A DNA stretch of 64,000 nt from Cyclobacteriaceae bacterium (GTDB taxonomy: Bacteria > Bacteroidota > Bacteroidia > Cytophagales > Cyclobacteriaceae): contig JAEUUJ010000050.1 of assembly GCA_016786495.1 (NCBI GenBank), positions 1-64,000 on the forward strand, read 5' to 3'. The position numbers and the translations under genes are program-made. Under the pieces are notes generated by a model. It was not told the DNA's origin, did not search any database, and worked only from the letters and a program-made list of their open reading frames with translations. Positions 42,775-51,860 of this stretch are shown here, in pieces (position 1 is the first letter of the stretch; each line of letters begins with the position of its first letter).

Positions 42775-43899
42775 TCAGCCCAGTAATTTTTGATACACAC
42801 GATAGCGTTTGCGAATCGCTCCACCGAGTTTTTCGCATTCTGCGCGCATGATTTCGTTCTTTTCGAGAATAAGGTGGCTGTCCATCACCGCTAATCTGCG
42901 CTTGCGTGCCGATTCGATCAGCGCTTTACCCATCAGCACATTAAGCCCTTTGCCACGATGTGCCGACTTGATTGCACCGAGGAGCAGGTTGAGCTGATTG
43001 GTTTTTTGCATGGAGCGGAGAATGTGAATAAAGCCGAAGGGAAACAACCGGCCTTTGGCTTTTTGGATTCCCGCACTCATGTCGGGCATGGATACCACGA
43101 ACGCGATCATGTCATTTGATTGATCGACAACAACTTTTACGAGTTCAGGTACCAGCACGGGCATGTATTGTGAAGCAAATTTTTTCATTTCCACCTCCGT
43201 CATGGGTACAAAACCGAACAGGGGAGCGTACGTCTCGTTCACCAGCCGGAACAAGGGTACGATGTAGGGTTTCAACTGGCGTTTGGTAGTAAACTCGAGT
43301 AGTTTGAAATTTTTGTTTGCGTTGATGCGGCCAAAGACTCTTTCATACACCGGAGGAAGTTGTTCCGGTATCGGCATCTGGTACGAAACACAATCAAGTT
43401 CTTTTTCATAGCCTTCGTTTTCAACCAGGGTTTGCAGATAGATCGGATTGGTTGGCGTGGCGATTACCGGTAACAGATCCAATCCTTCAACTTGTAACCC
43501 CTGCGGATCTTTATCGGAAAATCCGTACGGCCCGATCAGTTTGGTCATGCCTTTATCGCTGGCCCAGCGTTCGATATGCGCGACCAGAGCGTGTGCAACG
43601 CGCTGGTCATGGATACAGTCCAGCGCAAAAAATCGTGCGGTTTGCTCTCGGTGTTCCTGATTGTATTTATGATTGATGATTCCCATGATCCGGCCCACAG
43701 GTTTCGAGTCGGCATACGCGATCACACGAATCACATCGGAATAGTCCAGTGCTTTATTTTGTTTCGGGTCATGGAAATTCCATTCATCGATATACATGGG
43801 AGGAACCCAACGCGGGTTACCCGAATAAATTTTTTCAGGAAGGAAAATGAATTCTTTTAGTAACTGCTTCGAATCGGCAACTTTTAAAACGATGTTCAT
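42775..43899 (-). CDS. GNAT-fold protein of the YghO type
   Basis: From ATG 43899 the protein has 374 residues. It resembles the conserved 370-390 residue family typified by E. coli YghO: an N-terminal segment with IYSGNPRWVPPMYIDEWNF and KPVGRIMGI, a central GPYGFSDKDPQGLQVEG motif, and a C-terminal acetyltransferase-like part with RGKGLNVLMGKALIESARKR-type sequence. Substrate unknown. A near-consensus -7 box (CAATTTTG on the minus strand) lies about 24 bases upstream. It heads a minus-strand run reaching 39394. Confidence 0.75.
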   Translation of the reverse strand: MNIVLKVADSKQLLKEFIFLPEKIYSGNPRWVPPMYIDEWNFHDPKQNKALDYSDVIRVIAYADSKPVGRIMGIINHKYNQEHREQTARFFALDCIHDQRVAHALVAHIERWASDKGMTKLIGPYGFSDKDPQGLQVEGLDLLPVIATPTNPIYLQTLVENEGYEKELDCVSYQMPIPEQLPPVYERVFGRINANKNFKLLEFTTKRQLKPYIVPLFRLVNETYAPLFGFVPMTEVEMKKFASQYMPVLVPELVKVVVDQSNDMIAFVVSMPDMSAGIQKAKGRLFPFGFIHILRSMQKTNQLNLLLGAIKSAHRGKGLNVLMGKALIESARKRRLAVMDSHLILEKNEIMRAECEKLGGAIRKRYRVYQKLLG

Positions 43900-44010
43900 C
43901 TGAATAAAGCCAATAGCCAAAATTGAAATATTTTAATCAGCTTTTAATGCCGAAATGTCATTCTCTTTACCGGTATTTATTAGTAAATAGCCGATTCAAA
44001 ACTACACCGC

Positions 44011-45882
44011 ATGAAAATCAGATTAATCATTCTTGTTATGGTGGTCGCAACCGCGGCTACAGCACAAACCAGCAAGCTTTATACGCCTCTGGAATTTCAG
44101 AAAGCTTATAAAAACAATACACGTAAAGCCGATGGCAGCGTGCCTGCCGGCTACTGGCAAAACAAATCGGACTATAAATTAAAAGCCACCGTTGATCCTG
44201 TCACAAAGAAACTGGAGGGTGAGGGTGTGATCACGTATTACAACAACAGCCCCGATTCGCTTACGCAGATTGTATTCCATACCTATCCCGACTACTACAA
44301 GGAAGGCTCCAAGCGGGCCGGTTTCTTTGCCGGTGGAAATTATTTGAAAAATGAGGGAATGGTAATTACCAAACTGGTGGTGAATGGAGAGGTTATCTCC
44401 ATGGCACCTTCCCGCAAGGTAAACTACAATGGTTCGAACTATGCGATCCGCTTAGCGAAGAAACTTGCACCGAAAGCATCCGCAAAAATAGAAGTGAGCT
44501 GGAATTATACCATTCCGGGCAAGGGCTTCGAACGCAGCGGAGCGATCGACAGCACGTCTATGTTTATTGCGTACTGGTATCCCGAGATGTCGGTTTATGA
44601 TGATGTTTACGGATGGGATCGCGTGGTGTACGATGCTGCTACCGAATTCTATCACGATTATTCAAACTATGAAGTGGAAGTAACCGCTCCCGACAATTTC
44701 GTTGTCTGGGCTTCTGTTGCGGCAAACAATCCAAAGGAAGTATATTCAAAGACCATTCAGGACCGCCTTGCAAAAGCAAAGAAAAGTAAGGAGCCGGTTC
44801 CCATTTATACCACGGCCGATTTCAATAAAGGAAAAGGCAAGTCGCTAACCTGGAAGTACACCGCAAATGACTTCCCGGATTTTTCGTTTGCCCTGAGTGA
44901 TCATTTCGTGTGGGAAGCCGCTTCGTACAAAGACACCTTTGGAGATTACTTTATTCACACGGCCTATCCGGCCGAGCATAAAGAATTTGCTACCGTAATT
45001 AAAACCATCGCCCGGTCGATTGAGATATTCCATACCAAGTTTCCGGTGCAGGCATTTCCGTTTAAAAACTTCACCATCTTCAACGGTTTGGAAGGTGGCG
45101 GAATGGAATTTCCGGGCATGGCCAACGATGAAGGTATTCCGGGCGAGATGATGTCGCAGTGGATGGGCAAAAAGGTTGACGACTTTGAAGCAAACCTCGG
45201 CCTTTCGCTCCATGAGATGTGCCACATGTACTTCCCGTTCATGATGGGCATCAATGAAAAGAAATATGCTTGGATGGACGAAGGAATGGCAAGTTTCAGT
45301 GAATATTTCCTGTCAGACGATAACGACAGTCCCTACGAATTCGATTCACCGTCATTGGGATCGTTAAGCCTTGGTCCGGTAATGGTTCCGAGTCATATTG
45401 CCTCTAACAGCGGTACAAACTCCTACACCATCGGATCGATGTCGTATATCTCGTTGTATCAATTGTTGGGAAAAGACGTGTTCACAAAATGTTTGGGTAC
45501 TTACATGAACGACTGGAAACACAAACACCCGACCCCGTATGATTTTATGAACACGTTCAGTCGCGTATCAGGCAAGGATCTGAACTGGTTCTGGAAGCAG
45601 TGGTATTTCGACTGGGGTTATATGGATCTGGCGATTACGGATTATTCGCAGAATACCGTGACGGTTGAAAACCTGGGTGGACGCCCGATGGCCGGTAACC
45701 TGGTGATTACCTACGCGGATGATTCAAAAACAAGTGAGGCGATTAGTCCTTCCGTATGGAAAGACGGAACTGTCTATAAGCACAAGATCACAGCGGGCAA
45801 AGAAGTAAAAAGCATTCGCCTGACGATTGAAGGTGGGGTAGATGCAATCGGCAGCAACAACAGTTGGCCGGCAAAGAAATAA
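44011..45882 (+). CDS. M1 family metallopeptidase, exported
   Basis: A 623-residue zinc aminopeptidase with a signal peptide (MKIRLIILVMVVATAATAQ). The zinc site is HEMCH (His401, Glu402, His405) with Glu424, at the canonical 18-residue distance. The substrate-binding GGMEFPGM replaces the GAMEN motif as in other Bacteroidota periplasmic M1 enzymes. N-terminal beta domain (LEGEGVITYYNNSPDSLTQIVFHTYP region) and short C-terminal domain are present. It probably trims peptides in the periplasm. A terminator hairpin follows. Confidence 0.93.
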   Translation: MKIRLIILVMVVATAATAQTSKLYTPLEFQKAYKNNTRKADGSVPAGYWQNKSDYKLKATVDPVTKKLEGEGVITYYNNSPDSLTQIVFHTYPDYYKEGSKRAGFFAGGNYLKNEGMVITKLVVNGEVISMAPSRKVNYNGSNYAIRLAKKLAPKASAKIEVSWNYTIPGKGFERSGAIDSTSMFIAYWYPEMSVYDDVYGWDRVVYDAATEFYHDYSNYEVEVTAPDNFVVWASVAANNPKEVYSKTIQDRLAKAKKSKEPVPIYTTADFNKGKGKSLTWKYTANDFPDFSFALSDHFVWEAASYKDTFGDYFIHTAYPAEHKEFATVIKTIARSIEIFHTKFPVQAFPFKNFTIFNGLEGGGMEFPGMANDEGIPGEMMSQWMGKKVDDFEANLGLSLHEMCHMYFPFMMGINEKKYAWMDEGMASFSEYFLSDDNDSPYEFDSPSLGSLSLGPVMVPSHIASNSGTNSYTIGSMSYISLYQLLGKDVFTKCLGTYMNDWKHKHPTPYDFMNTFSRVSGKDLNWFWKQWYFDWGYMDLAITDYSQNTVTVENLGGRPMAGNLVITYADDSKTSEAISPSVWKDGTVYKHKITAGKEVKSIRLTIEGGVDAIGSNNSWPAKK

Positions 45883-45906
45883 ACCGTCACACCGATGTAC
45901 TGAAAT

Positions 45907-45938
45907 AGAGATGCTCACACGGGCATCTCTATTTTTTT
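45907..45938 (+). terminator. Rho-independent terminator after the M1 peptidase gene
   Basis: The arms AGAGATGC (45907-45914) and GCATCTCT (45923-45930) are followed by A and seven T. The 3' part overlaps the end of the convergent gene at 45929. Confidence 0.75.
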
Positions 45939-46690
45939 ATCAGGGCTTTCCGAAGTGATAAGATATGTAGCAAGTAGGCCAGCGGAACCAGAAATGCCGG
46001 CAGCAGGCTGATCGGGAATTCCGTGACGATGGTATTCGCGGGTTCGTTTACGAAAACCCGGAAAGGCGTTGGCATCGAAAGAATGGCGATCGCGACAATA
46101 TTGATCAGTAATCCGAGGCCAATGAGGTTCCAGATTACTACAGTAATTCTGGGCATTTTGTCCAACAACATAAATCCTGAAATACGGGTTGTCAGCAGAA
46201 CAGCCGTTACACCGGTAATGATATCAACGTTTCTTCCCTCAAACGTCATTTGCACGGGGAGTAACGCGGCCGAGTATAATGCCCAAAGCAATACCTCTAC
46301 ATAAAACCGGAATACCTGCAGTTTGATGATGTTCTCCTGGGGGATGTGAACGAGAATTTCTTTTACTGTTTTAGAAAAACTGAAAACAAGAATTGTTACC
46401 AGGGGTATGAGAATAACGGGTGCTGCATTGACCGGGAAAATCGAGAAGTTCTTGAATATGCCAAACCTCGACCAGATGTATACAAACACCAGCCAGCCCG
46501 CCAAGGCGATCAGCATGTTTCGCGTAAAGCGCGTTCGTTGATCTTCCGTCAACGCTGTTTTCGGCAACGCCAGCCGGAATTCCCGGAACAGCAGGTAATA
46601 GAAAATTGCCGTGAGAACAATGAATCCGATTTGAGCTGCGCCTGGCATGGGAGTTTGTGATTTGAAAGGTATAGGATTTTTCTTTTTCAC
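45929..46690 (-). CDS. Polytopic membrane protein of unknown function
   Basis: A 253-residue protein with about seven hydrophobic helices separated by short loops (for example AAQIGFIVLTAIFYYLLF, MLIALAGWLVFVYIW, APVILIPLVTILVFSF, VVIWNLIGLGLLINIVAIAIL and LLPAFLVPLAYLLHIL). I recognise no named family and see no catalytic or transport motif. It is divergent from the M3 peptidase gene and convergent with the M1 peptidase gene, so it is transcribed alone. Confidence 0.7.
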   Translation of the reverse strand: MKKKNPIPFKSQTPMPGAAQIGFIVLTAIFYYLLFREFRLALPKTALTEDQRTRFTRNMLIALAGWLVFVYIWSRFGIFKNFSIFPVNAAPVILIPLVTILVFSFSKTVKEILVHIPQENIIKLQVFRFYVEVLLWALYSAALLPVQMTFEGRNVDIITGVTAVLLTTRISGFMLLDKMPRITVVIWNLIGLGLLINIVAIAILSMPTPFRVFVNEPANTIVTEFPISLLPAFLVPLAYLLHILSLRKALIKK

Positions 46691-46712
46691 CCTATTGCAC
46701 GCAATAAAACCA

Positions 46713-46720
46713 TACTTTTG
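46713..46720 (+). promoter_or_regulatory. -7 box of the M3 peptidase promoter
   Basis: TACTTTTG fully matches TAnnTTTG, 20 bases before ATG 46741. No clear -33 element is seen at the expected spacing. Confidence 0.4.
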
Positions 46721-46740
46721 GATTTTTGAATGACTATTCT

Positions 46741-48465
46741 ATGGAACCTGTAGCGAAGATTGAACGCCCGAAGAGAAAATTCCTGCCGGAAAACTTTTCC
46801 GTGACCAACTGGCAAACGCTTAAACCTTATTTCGATAACCTGTTGATGCGCGATTTAACCTCGCTGGACGCAGTCCGGCAGTGGCTGCACGATCGCAGCG
46901 AACTGGAATCCATTATTTCTGAAGATCTCGCGTGGCGCTACATCAATTTGACGCGCTACACCGAAAACCAGGAATACAGCAAGCGGTATGAAGATTTTGT
47001 GGTGAATATTCAGCCTCAAATTGCACCAGTTTCCGACCAACTTAACAAGAAAGCCGCGGGCTCTCCGTTTCTCAACGTATTGGAAAAGGAGCCGGGCTTC
47101 GACATCATGATCAGGAGCCTGAAAAAGGATATTGAGATTTTCCGCGAGCAGAACGTCCCGTTGTACACGGAGATCACGACCGAGCAGCAAAAGTATGCGC
47201 AGCTTTCTGGCGCGATGACAGTGGATATTGACGGTCAGGAGAAAACCCTCCAGCAGGCATCTGTGTTGCTGATGTCTGTTGATCGCAAGAAGCGGGAAGA
47301 GGTTTATCATAAAATAACGAACAGGCGACTACAGGATAAGACTGAACTTGATAACCTGTTTACACAACTGATCCACCTGCGCGATAAAGTCGCACGAAAT
47401 GCCGACTTTATCAATTTTCGCGATTACATGTTTGAATCGCTCGGCCGGTTCGACTACACGCCCCAGGACTGCTTTAGTTTTCATCAGTCGATTCAATCGG
47501 AAGTTGTTCCGATCCTCAATGCGTTTGCAGCCGATCGAAAAAAGGCTTTAAAAATTGATGCACTGCGTCCCTGGGATAAAGCCGTGGATCCCGAAGGGAA
47601 AGACCCGCTGAAAGCTTTTAACGATGGTCAGGACCTGACCGAAAAAACGATTGAGTGTTTTTATAAGCTGGACCCGTACCTGGGTCAGTGTCTCTCCATC
47701 ATGAAAGAGATGGGGCATCTTGATCTCGAATCCCGCAAAGGCAAGGCACCCGGTGGCTACAATTACCCGCTGTCGGAGATTGGTGTCCCGTTCATTTTTA
47801 TGAATGCAACATCCACGCTGCGCGACATGGTTACGATCATGCATGAAGGCGGCCATGCCATTCACAACTTTTTAACGCGTGAACTTGAGCTGAATGATTT
47901 TAAATCAACGCCTTCGGAAGTAGCAGAACTCGCTTCCATGTCGATGGAGCTGATTTCGATGGATCACTGGGATATCTTCTTTACCAATCCTGACGATCTC
48001 AAGCGTGCCAAGCGTGAACATTTGGAAGACCTGATCGAAACCTTGCCGTGGGTTGCTACCATCGATAAATACCAACATTGGCTGTACGAAAATCCGAACC
48101 ACTCGCCCGAGGAACGCAGACAAAACTGGAACCGGATTTTTGATGAATTCAGCGACTCAGTAACCGACTGGACTGGTTTACAGGATGCAAAAGACTATTT
48201 GTGGCAGAAGCAGCTTCACCTCTACGAAGTTCCATTTTATTACATCGAATACGGAATGGCCCAGCTTGGCGCGATTGCGGTGTGGAGGAATTATCGTGCC
48301 GATAAGCAAAAAGGATTGCAGGGTTACATGAACGCCCTGAAGCTCGGCTACATGAAACGCATCCCGGAAGTTTATCAGGCCGCAAACATCAAGTTTGATT
48401 TCAGCCGCGCGTACATCCGCGAACTGATGGACTTTGTAAAGAAAGAATTGGCTGCGATTGGATAG
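46741..48465 (+). CDS. M3 family oligoendopeptidase (PepF-like)
   Basis: A 574-residue cytoplasmic zinc peptidase from ATG 46741 (an in-frame TTG lies 15 bases earlier). The zinc motif is HEGGH (His368 to His372), in MVTIMHEGGHAIHNFL, followed by the third ligand region SEVAELASMSMELIS. The long helical N-terminal part is typical of oligoendopeptidase F, which cuts short peptides. Convergent with marR; the two stops are 6 bases apart. Confidence 0.92.
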   Translation: MEPVAKIERPKRKFLPENFSVTNWQTLKPYFDNLLMRDLTSLDAVRQWLHDRSELESIISEDLAWRYINLTRYTENQEYSKRYEDFVVNIQPQIAPVSDQLNKKAAGSPFLNVLEKEPGFDIMIRSLKKDIEIFREQNVPLYTEITTEQQKYAQLSGAMTVDIDGQEKTLQQASVLLMSVDRKKREEVYHKITNRRLQDKTELDNLFTQLIHLRDKVARNADFINFRDYMFESLGRFDYTPQDCFSFHQSIQSEVVPILNAFAADRKKALKIDALRPWDKAVDPEGKDPLKAFNDGQDLTEKTIECFYKLDPYLGQCLSIMKEMGHLDLESRKGKAPGGYNYPLSEIGVPFIFMNATSTLRDMVTIMHEGGHAIHNFLTRELELNDFKSTPSEVAELASMSMELISMDHWDIFFTNPDDLKRAKREHLEDLIETLPWVATIDKYQHWLYENPNHSPEERRQNWNRIFDEFSDSVTDWTGLQDAKDYLWQKQLHLYEVPFYYIEYGMAQLGAIAVWRNYRADKQKGLQGYMNALKLGYMKRIPEVYQAANIKFDFSRAYIRELMDFVKKELAAIG

Positions 48466-48471
48466 GCTACG

Positions 48472-48918
48472 TCAGCCTCTGCTTTTATCGAGCAGATCGC
48501 TGAGTATTTTGGCATCCTCTTCCGACAGGTTGAGTACGCGGTCAAGTTCCGACTGCCGTTTGTCGAGCGTTGACAAGATTGTAAGTCCGTCTTCGGTAAT
48601 GGTGATATCTGCTGCACGCTTGTCGTTCGGGCAAACCTGACGCGTAACCAGATTCTTGGCTACAAGCCGGTCGAGGAGGCGTGATACATCCGAGTTCTTG
48701 TCGAGCATGCGCGATTTTATCTCCGTGGCAGAAATGCTCTTGGGATATTGCCCTTTCAAAATTCTCAGGATGTTAAACTGCTGAATGGTGATGCCGGCTG
48801 CTTTGAAGAAACCCTGGTGTTTGTGTTGCAACCAGTTGGCCGTAAAGATGAGATTGATAACCGCTTTTTGGAAAGGGTCTTTGAATTTAGGTTGCTTGAT
48901 CTCGTCTTCGATTTTCAT
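48472..48918 (-). CDS. MarR family transcriptional regulator
   Basis: A 148-residue winged-helix dimer. Visible are the N-terminal dimer helix (KAVINLIFTANWLQHKHQGFF), the recognition region ISATEIKSRMLDKNSDVSRLLDRLVAKNLV and the wing with CPNDKRAADITITEDGL. MarR proteins usually repress nearby genes until a ligand or oxidant binds. The adjacent upstream gene on the same strand is yceI-like, with a terminator between them and a 12-base palindrome in front of it at 49583-49594. Confidence 0.9.
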   Translation of the reverse strand: MKIEDEIKQPKFKDPFQKAVINLIFTANWLQHKHQGFFKAAGITIQQFNILRILKGQYPKSISATEIKSRMLDKNSDVSRLLDRLVAKNLVTRQVCPNDKRAADITITEDGLTILSTLDKRQSELDRVLNLSEEDAKILSDLLDKSRG

Positions 48919-48923
48919 GACTT

Positions 48924-48958
48924 AAAAAAAGCAGGACAAGCCGAAGCCCGTCCTGCTT
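48924..48958 (-). terminator. Rho-independent terminator of the yceI-like gene
   Basis: On the minus strand, GCAGGAC and GTCCTGC (48931-48937 and 48950-48956) pair, the inner stem closes on a TTCG loop, and seven T follow (48924-48930). It lies just upstream of the marR start, so marR is either read through or has its own promoter inside this stretch. Confidence 0.85.
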
Positions 48959-48971
48959 CTACCAAAACAAA

Positions 48972-49535
48972 TTATTGTGCGCCAAACTCTGTTTTTGCAG
49001 TAAGCGTAACTTCATCGCCTGTGCCAGGACCTGAAGTTCCTACACCAAAATCAATGCGGTTGATGGTGCCGGTAACTTTGAAACCAACAACTTTCTTTCC
49101 GCCACGGCCGGTAGCAGTTCCGGTGAGGGTTGCATCAAGCGTTACCGACTTGGTTACACCGTGCATGGTTAAATCACCTACCACCTTGTACGACTTGTCG
49201 CCGGTTTTAGTGAACGAAGTGCTTTTGAAAGTGATGGCAGGATATTTCGCTGCATCGAAGAAGTCAGGGCTCTTCAGGTGACCGTCTCTTCTTTCTACGT
49301 TAGTGTCAACTGTGTTCACGTCGGCAGTGAATTCCACCGATGCATCAGAGAAATCATCTTTGGAAGAAACGATGGTCGCATCAAAAGAATTGAACTGACC
49401 TTCTACTTCCGAGATCATCATGTGAGAAATTGCAAATCCAACCTTTGAGTGCGCTTTGTCAACCTTGTAGGTTGTTTGCGCATACACCCCGGCAGCCACA
49501 AACAGCAGGGCAAACAATACGTTAATTTTTTTCAT
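48972..49535 (-). CDS. YceI family lipid-binding protein
   Basis: A 187-residue exported protein with a signal peptide (MKKINVLFALLFVAAGVYAQ) and a full YceI lipocalin-like barrel: TYKVDKAHSKVGFAISHMMISEVEGQF-type opening, then DVNTVDTNVERRDGHLKSPDFFDAAKYP and the final GTINRIDFGVG. YceI proteins bind polyisoprenoids or similar lipids in the periplasm. The upstream 130 bases contain a palindrome that may be the operator for the neighbouring MarR protein. Confidence 0.92.
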   Translation of the reverse strand: MKKINVLFALLFVAAGVYAQTTYKVDKAHSKVGFAISHMMISEVEGQFNSFDATIVSSKDDFSDASVEFTADVNTVDTNVERRDGHLKSPDFFDAAKYPAITFKSTSFTKTGDKSYKVVGDLTMHGVTKSVTLDATLTGTATGRGGKKVVGFKVTGTINRIDFGVGTSGPGTGDEVTLTAKTEFGAQ

Positions 49536-49582
49536 AGGAGTTTTTTGATTTATACCCCAAGTAACACAGAATTTGAATTATA

Positions 49583-49594
49583 TGTTTAAACATG
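49583..49594. promoter_or_regulatory. Palindromic operator candidate upstream of yceI-like gene
   Basis: ATGTTTAAACAT is a perfect 12-base palindrome 48 bases before the yceI-like ATG, in the region expected for its promoter. Flanking bases (ATAT / GTAT) are nearly symmetrical. Size and AT-rich centre suit a MarR-type dimer, and a marR gene lies immediately downstream of yceI. Confidence 0.4.
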
Positions 49595-49669
49595 TATTTT
49601 TTATTATGTAAGTCACTGATAATCAAGGTAAAATTTTCCTGCTCGCACCTGTTAACGACTTGTTAACGG

Positions 49670-50377
49670 CTAAATCTTCAGGTAGAAATCCCGCGTGAGC
49701 GTCTTGTATCCGGGCGACCAGTTCTCTCCCTCGCTGTATAGCAGTATCTCGCCTTCCTCAACGTCAGTTTTGGTCCAGCCAAACTCCAGTAAATATCGCT
49801 CAACCGGTTTGTTCGCCCGGGTTCGAAAAACCCACTTGCGCGTACAGTGAAGTCCTTTGTGATGCGCAAGATCAATGAACTGCAAACCCTCCGTGTAGGG
49901 AAGGATTACATTCAGCTTACCGTCTGGCGTAAGCGCCCGTTCGGTAACCGACAGCACATCGTCAAACGTCAGCTGCTCGGTATGGCGCGCGGTTTCGCGT
50001 TGTGCGACCGGGGGTTTATAACTTTTTTGAAAGTAGGGCGGATTCGTAACAATCAGATCGAACTGGGCAGGGGTGGTGAACTTTTGAATAGCCGTGTGAT
50101 GAATATGAATCCGGTCGTGCCACGGTGACGCTGCAATGTTCTCCTGCGCATCGGCATACGCCTGATCATCAATTTCAACCGCGTCAATGGTGACCGATTC
50201 GGATGCGCGTTGCGCCAGCATCAGCGCGATCACTCCGGTTCCTGTGCCGATGTCAAGTATTTGCGTAGCGGTGGCAACATCAGCCCATGCGCCCAGTAAA
50301 ACACCATCGGTTCCTACTTTCATTCCACTGCGGTCGTGCCGCACCGAGAATTTCTTAAAATGAAAGTAGTCGGCCAT
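49670..50377 (-). CDS. trmN6: tRNA1(Val) A37 N6-methyltransferase (TrmN6/YfiC-like)
   Basis: A 235-residue SAM-dependent methyltransferase. The opening FHFKKFSVRHDRSGMKVGTDGVLLGAW, the SAM loop ILDIGTGTGVIALMLAQR and the catalytic NPPYF (in DLIVTNPPYF) are the hallmarks of the YfiC group, which methylates N6 of A37 in tRNA1(Val). It is 3 bases downstream of the serine hydrolase gene. Confidence 0.9.
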   Translation of the reverse strand: MADYFHFKKFSVRHDRSGMKVGTDGVLLGAWADVATATQILDIGTGTGVIALMLAQRASESVTIDAVEIDDQAYADAQENIAASPWHDRIHIHHTAIQKFTTPAQFDLIVTNPPYFQKSYKPPVAQRETARHTEQLTFDDVLSVTERALTPDGKLNVILPYTEGLQFIDLAHHKGLHCTRKWVFRTRANKPVERYLLEFGWTKTDVEEGEILLYSEGENWSPGYKTLTRDFYLKI

Positions 50378-50380
50378 GAA

Positions 50381-51763
50381 TTACGGCAACGCTTTAATGA
50401 TGTTGGCCAGGAACTGGTTATCGTCAAGGTAGTTGCCGCTGGATTGGCTTAACTTCACAACCACCAGATCTTTGGATGGAAGAATAAAAACATTCTGACC
50501 TTCATAACCATCAGCCCAGTATAAGTCGGGCGGTACATCGGGATAAACACGTTTAACGACATCGGTTTTTGATCCGGCATTCAGCCAAAACTGAGCCCCA
50601 TATTCGCCTATCGGTGCGCCTTCGCAGGGTGTGCTCGAATATTCACTCCAGCCTTCCGGCAGAATGCGTTCTCCGTTGAACATGCCGTCATTCAAAAACA
50701 GCAAACCAAACCGGCCCCAATCGCGCGGTGTGGCAAAGGCATACGATGAACCGACAAAGGTCCCGCCCGCATCAGGTTCAAGAATCATGCTGTGCATGCC
50801 CGTCTTTTTAAACAACCGTTCCGATGCAAACGCATAGTACGCACTGTCGCCTACGCTGTGGCGGATTATCCAGGCCAGCATGTTGCTGGTGCCGCTCGAG
50901 TATTCAAAAACTTTTCCGGGCTCGGATTCATACGGTGAATGTGAAGCGAGAAGTCCGGCATCCTTTGATTTGAACAACATGTTGGTGGCATCGCTTGGCT
51001 TCGAATAGTTTTCTTCCCACCGAAGGCCACTGCTCATTTGCATCAGGTTGTTAATGGTAATGGCGCTGCGCTTGTCGTTCTTCCATTCTTCGAAGGGTGC
51101 CGCATCGTTTAGCGAAAGTTTACCATCGCGAACGAGAATTCCGATCAGCGAATTCGTTACGCTCTTGGCCATCGACCAGCCGAGCTGCCGGGTGTTTTTG
51201 TCGAAACCTTCGGCATATTTCTCCGCGATGATTTGCCCGTCATAGATAACAATAATTGCACGGGTTCTCCGGTTCTTGGTTTCCCCGGGTTCAGCAAATG
51301 CTTCTTCAACTGTCTTATTGAGCAATGTATAGTCGACACCGGTGATCACGGTATCGCGTACCAGGTTACCCATGGGCCAGGCAATGCTGTCCTGGTTTGG
51401 CAACGCAACCGGAAGATTGAACGTTTGCTTGCGAAGTTCTTCTTCGCTCATCTCATTGACAAGTGTGCAACCCAGTCCTTTCCGGAACACTGCTTTATGG
51501 GTGGCAAAACCAAACACCGATGCAGTTGCAGATGAATCTTCGGGATGCAGTTCAAATGTCCCGATCGAAAGGGGAAAGGCACTTAGCTCATTATCGAGCA
51601 CACTTTGCTCAGAGCGCCCGGACAAATAGGCACACGAACACAGGTTTTTGGCTCCATAGCCGGTAATGATGGGAAATGCCTGCGAGGCATAATATATTCC
51701 GTATCCCAAGCCGCCTGCCACAACAATGAGCAGCGACCAGCCAACGATTCTCTTTACCGACAT
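50381..51763 (-). CDS. Membrane-anchored serine hydrolase (beta-lactamase fold)
   Basis: From ATG 51763 the protein has 460 residues; the frame is open to 52096 but the upstream part overlaps the opposite-strand gene. An N-terminal membrane helix (IVGWSLLIVVAGGLGYGIYY) is followed by about 110 residues of linker and the hydrolase domain with SMAK (SxxK) in GWSMAKSVTNSLIG, YSSG as the second motif and DGYEGQNVFI near the third. It resembles 6-aminohexanoate-dimer hydrolase-like enzymes. The natural substrate is not evident. Confidence 0.86.
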   Translation of the reverse strand: MSVKRIVGWSLLIVVAGGLGYGIYYASQAFPIITGYGAKNLCSCAYLSGRSEQSVLDNELSAFPLSIGTFELHPEDSSATASVFGFATHKAVFRKGLGCTLVNEMSEEELRKQTFNLPVALPNQDSIAWPMGNLVRDTVITGVDYTLLNKTVEEAFAEPGETKNRRTRAIIVIYDGQIIAEKYAEGFDKNTRQLGWSMAKSVTNSLIGILVRDGKLSLNDAAPFEEWKNDKRSAITINNLMQMSSGLRWEENYSKPSDATNMLFKSKDAGLLASHSPYESEPGKVFEYSSGTSNMLAWIIRHSVGDSAYYAFASERLFKKTGMHSMILEPDAGGTFVGSSYAFATPRDWGRFGLLFLNDGMFNGERILPEGWSEYSSTPCEGAPIGEYGAQFWLNAGSKTDVVKRVYPDVPPDLYWADGYEGQNVFILPSKDLVVVKLSQSSGNYLDDNQFLANIIKALP

Positions 51764-51860
51764 AGGTTTGATTTTGATGTGAACATACCAAAAAAATGCC
51801 GGCCGTGCGTAAGTGAAAGACTTCGTTTTTCGTGCTGGTATTATTTGCTTTCTTGCACCG

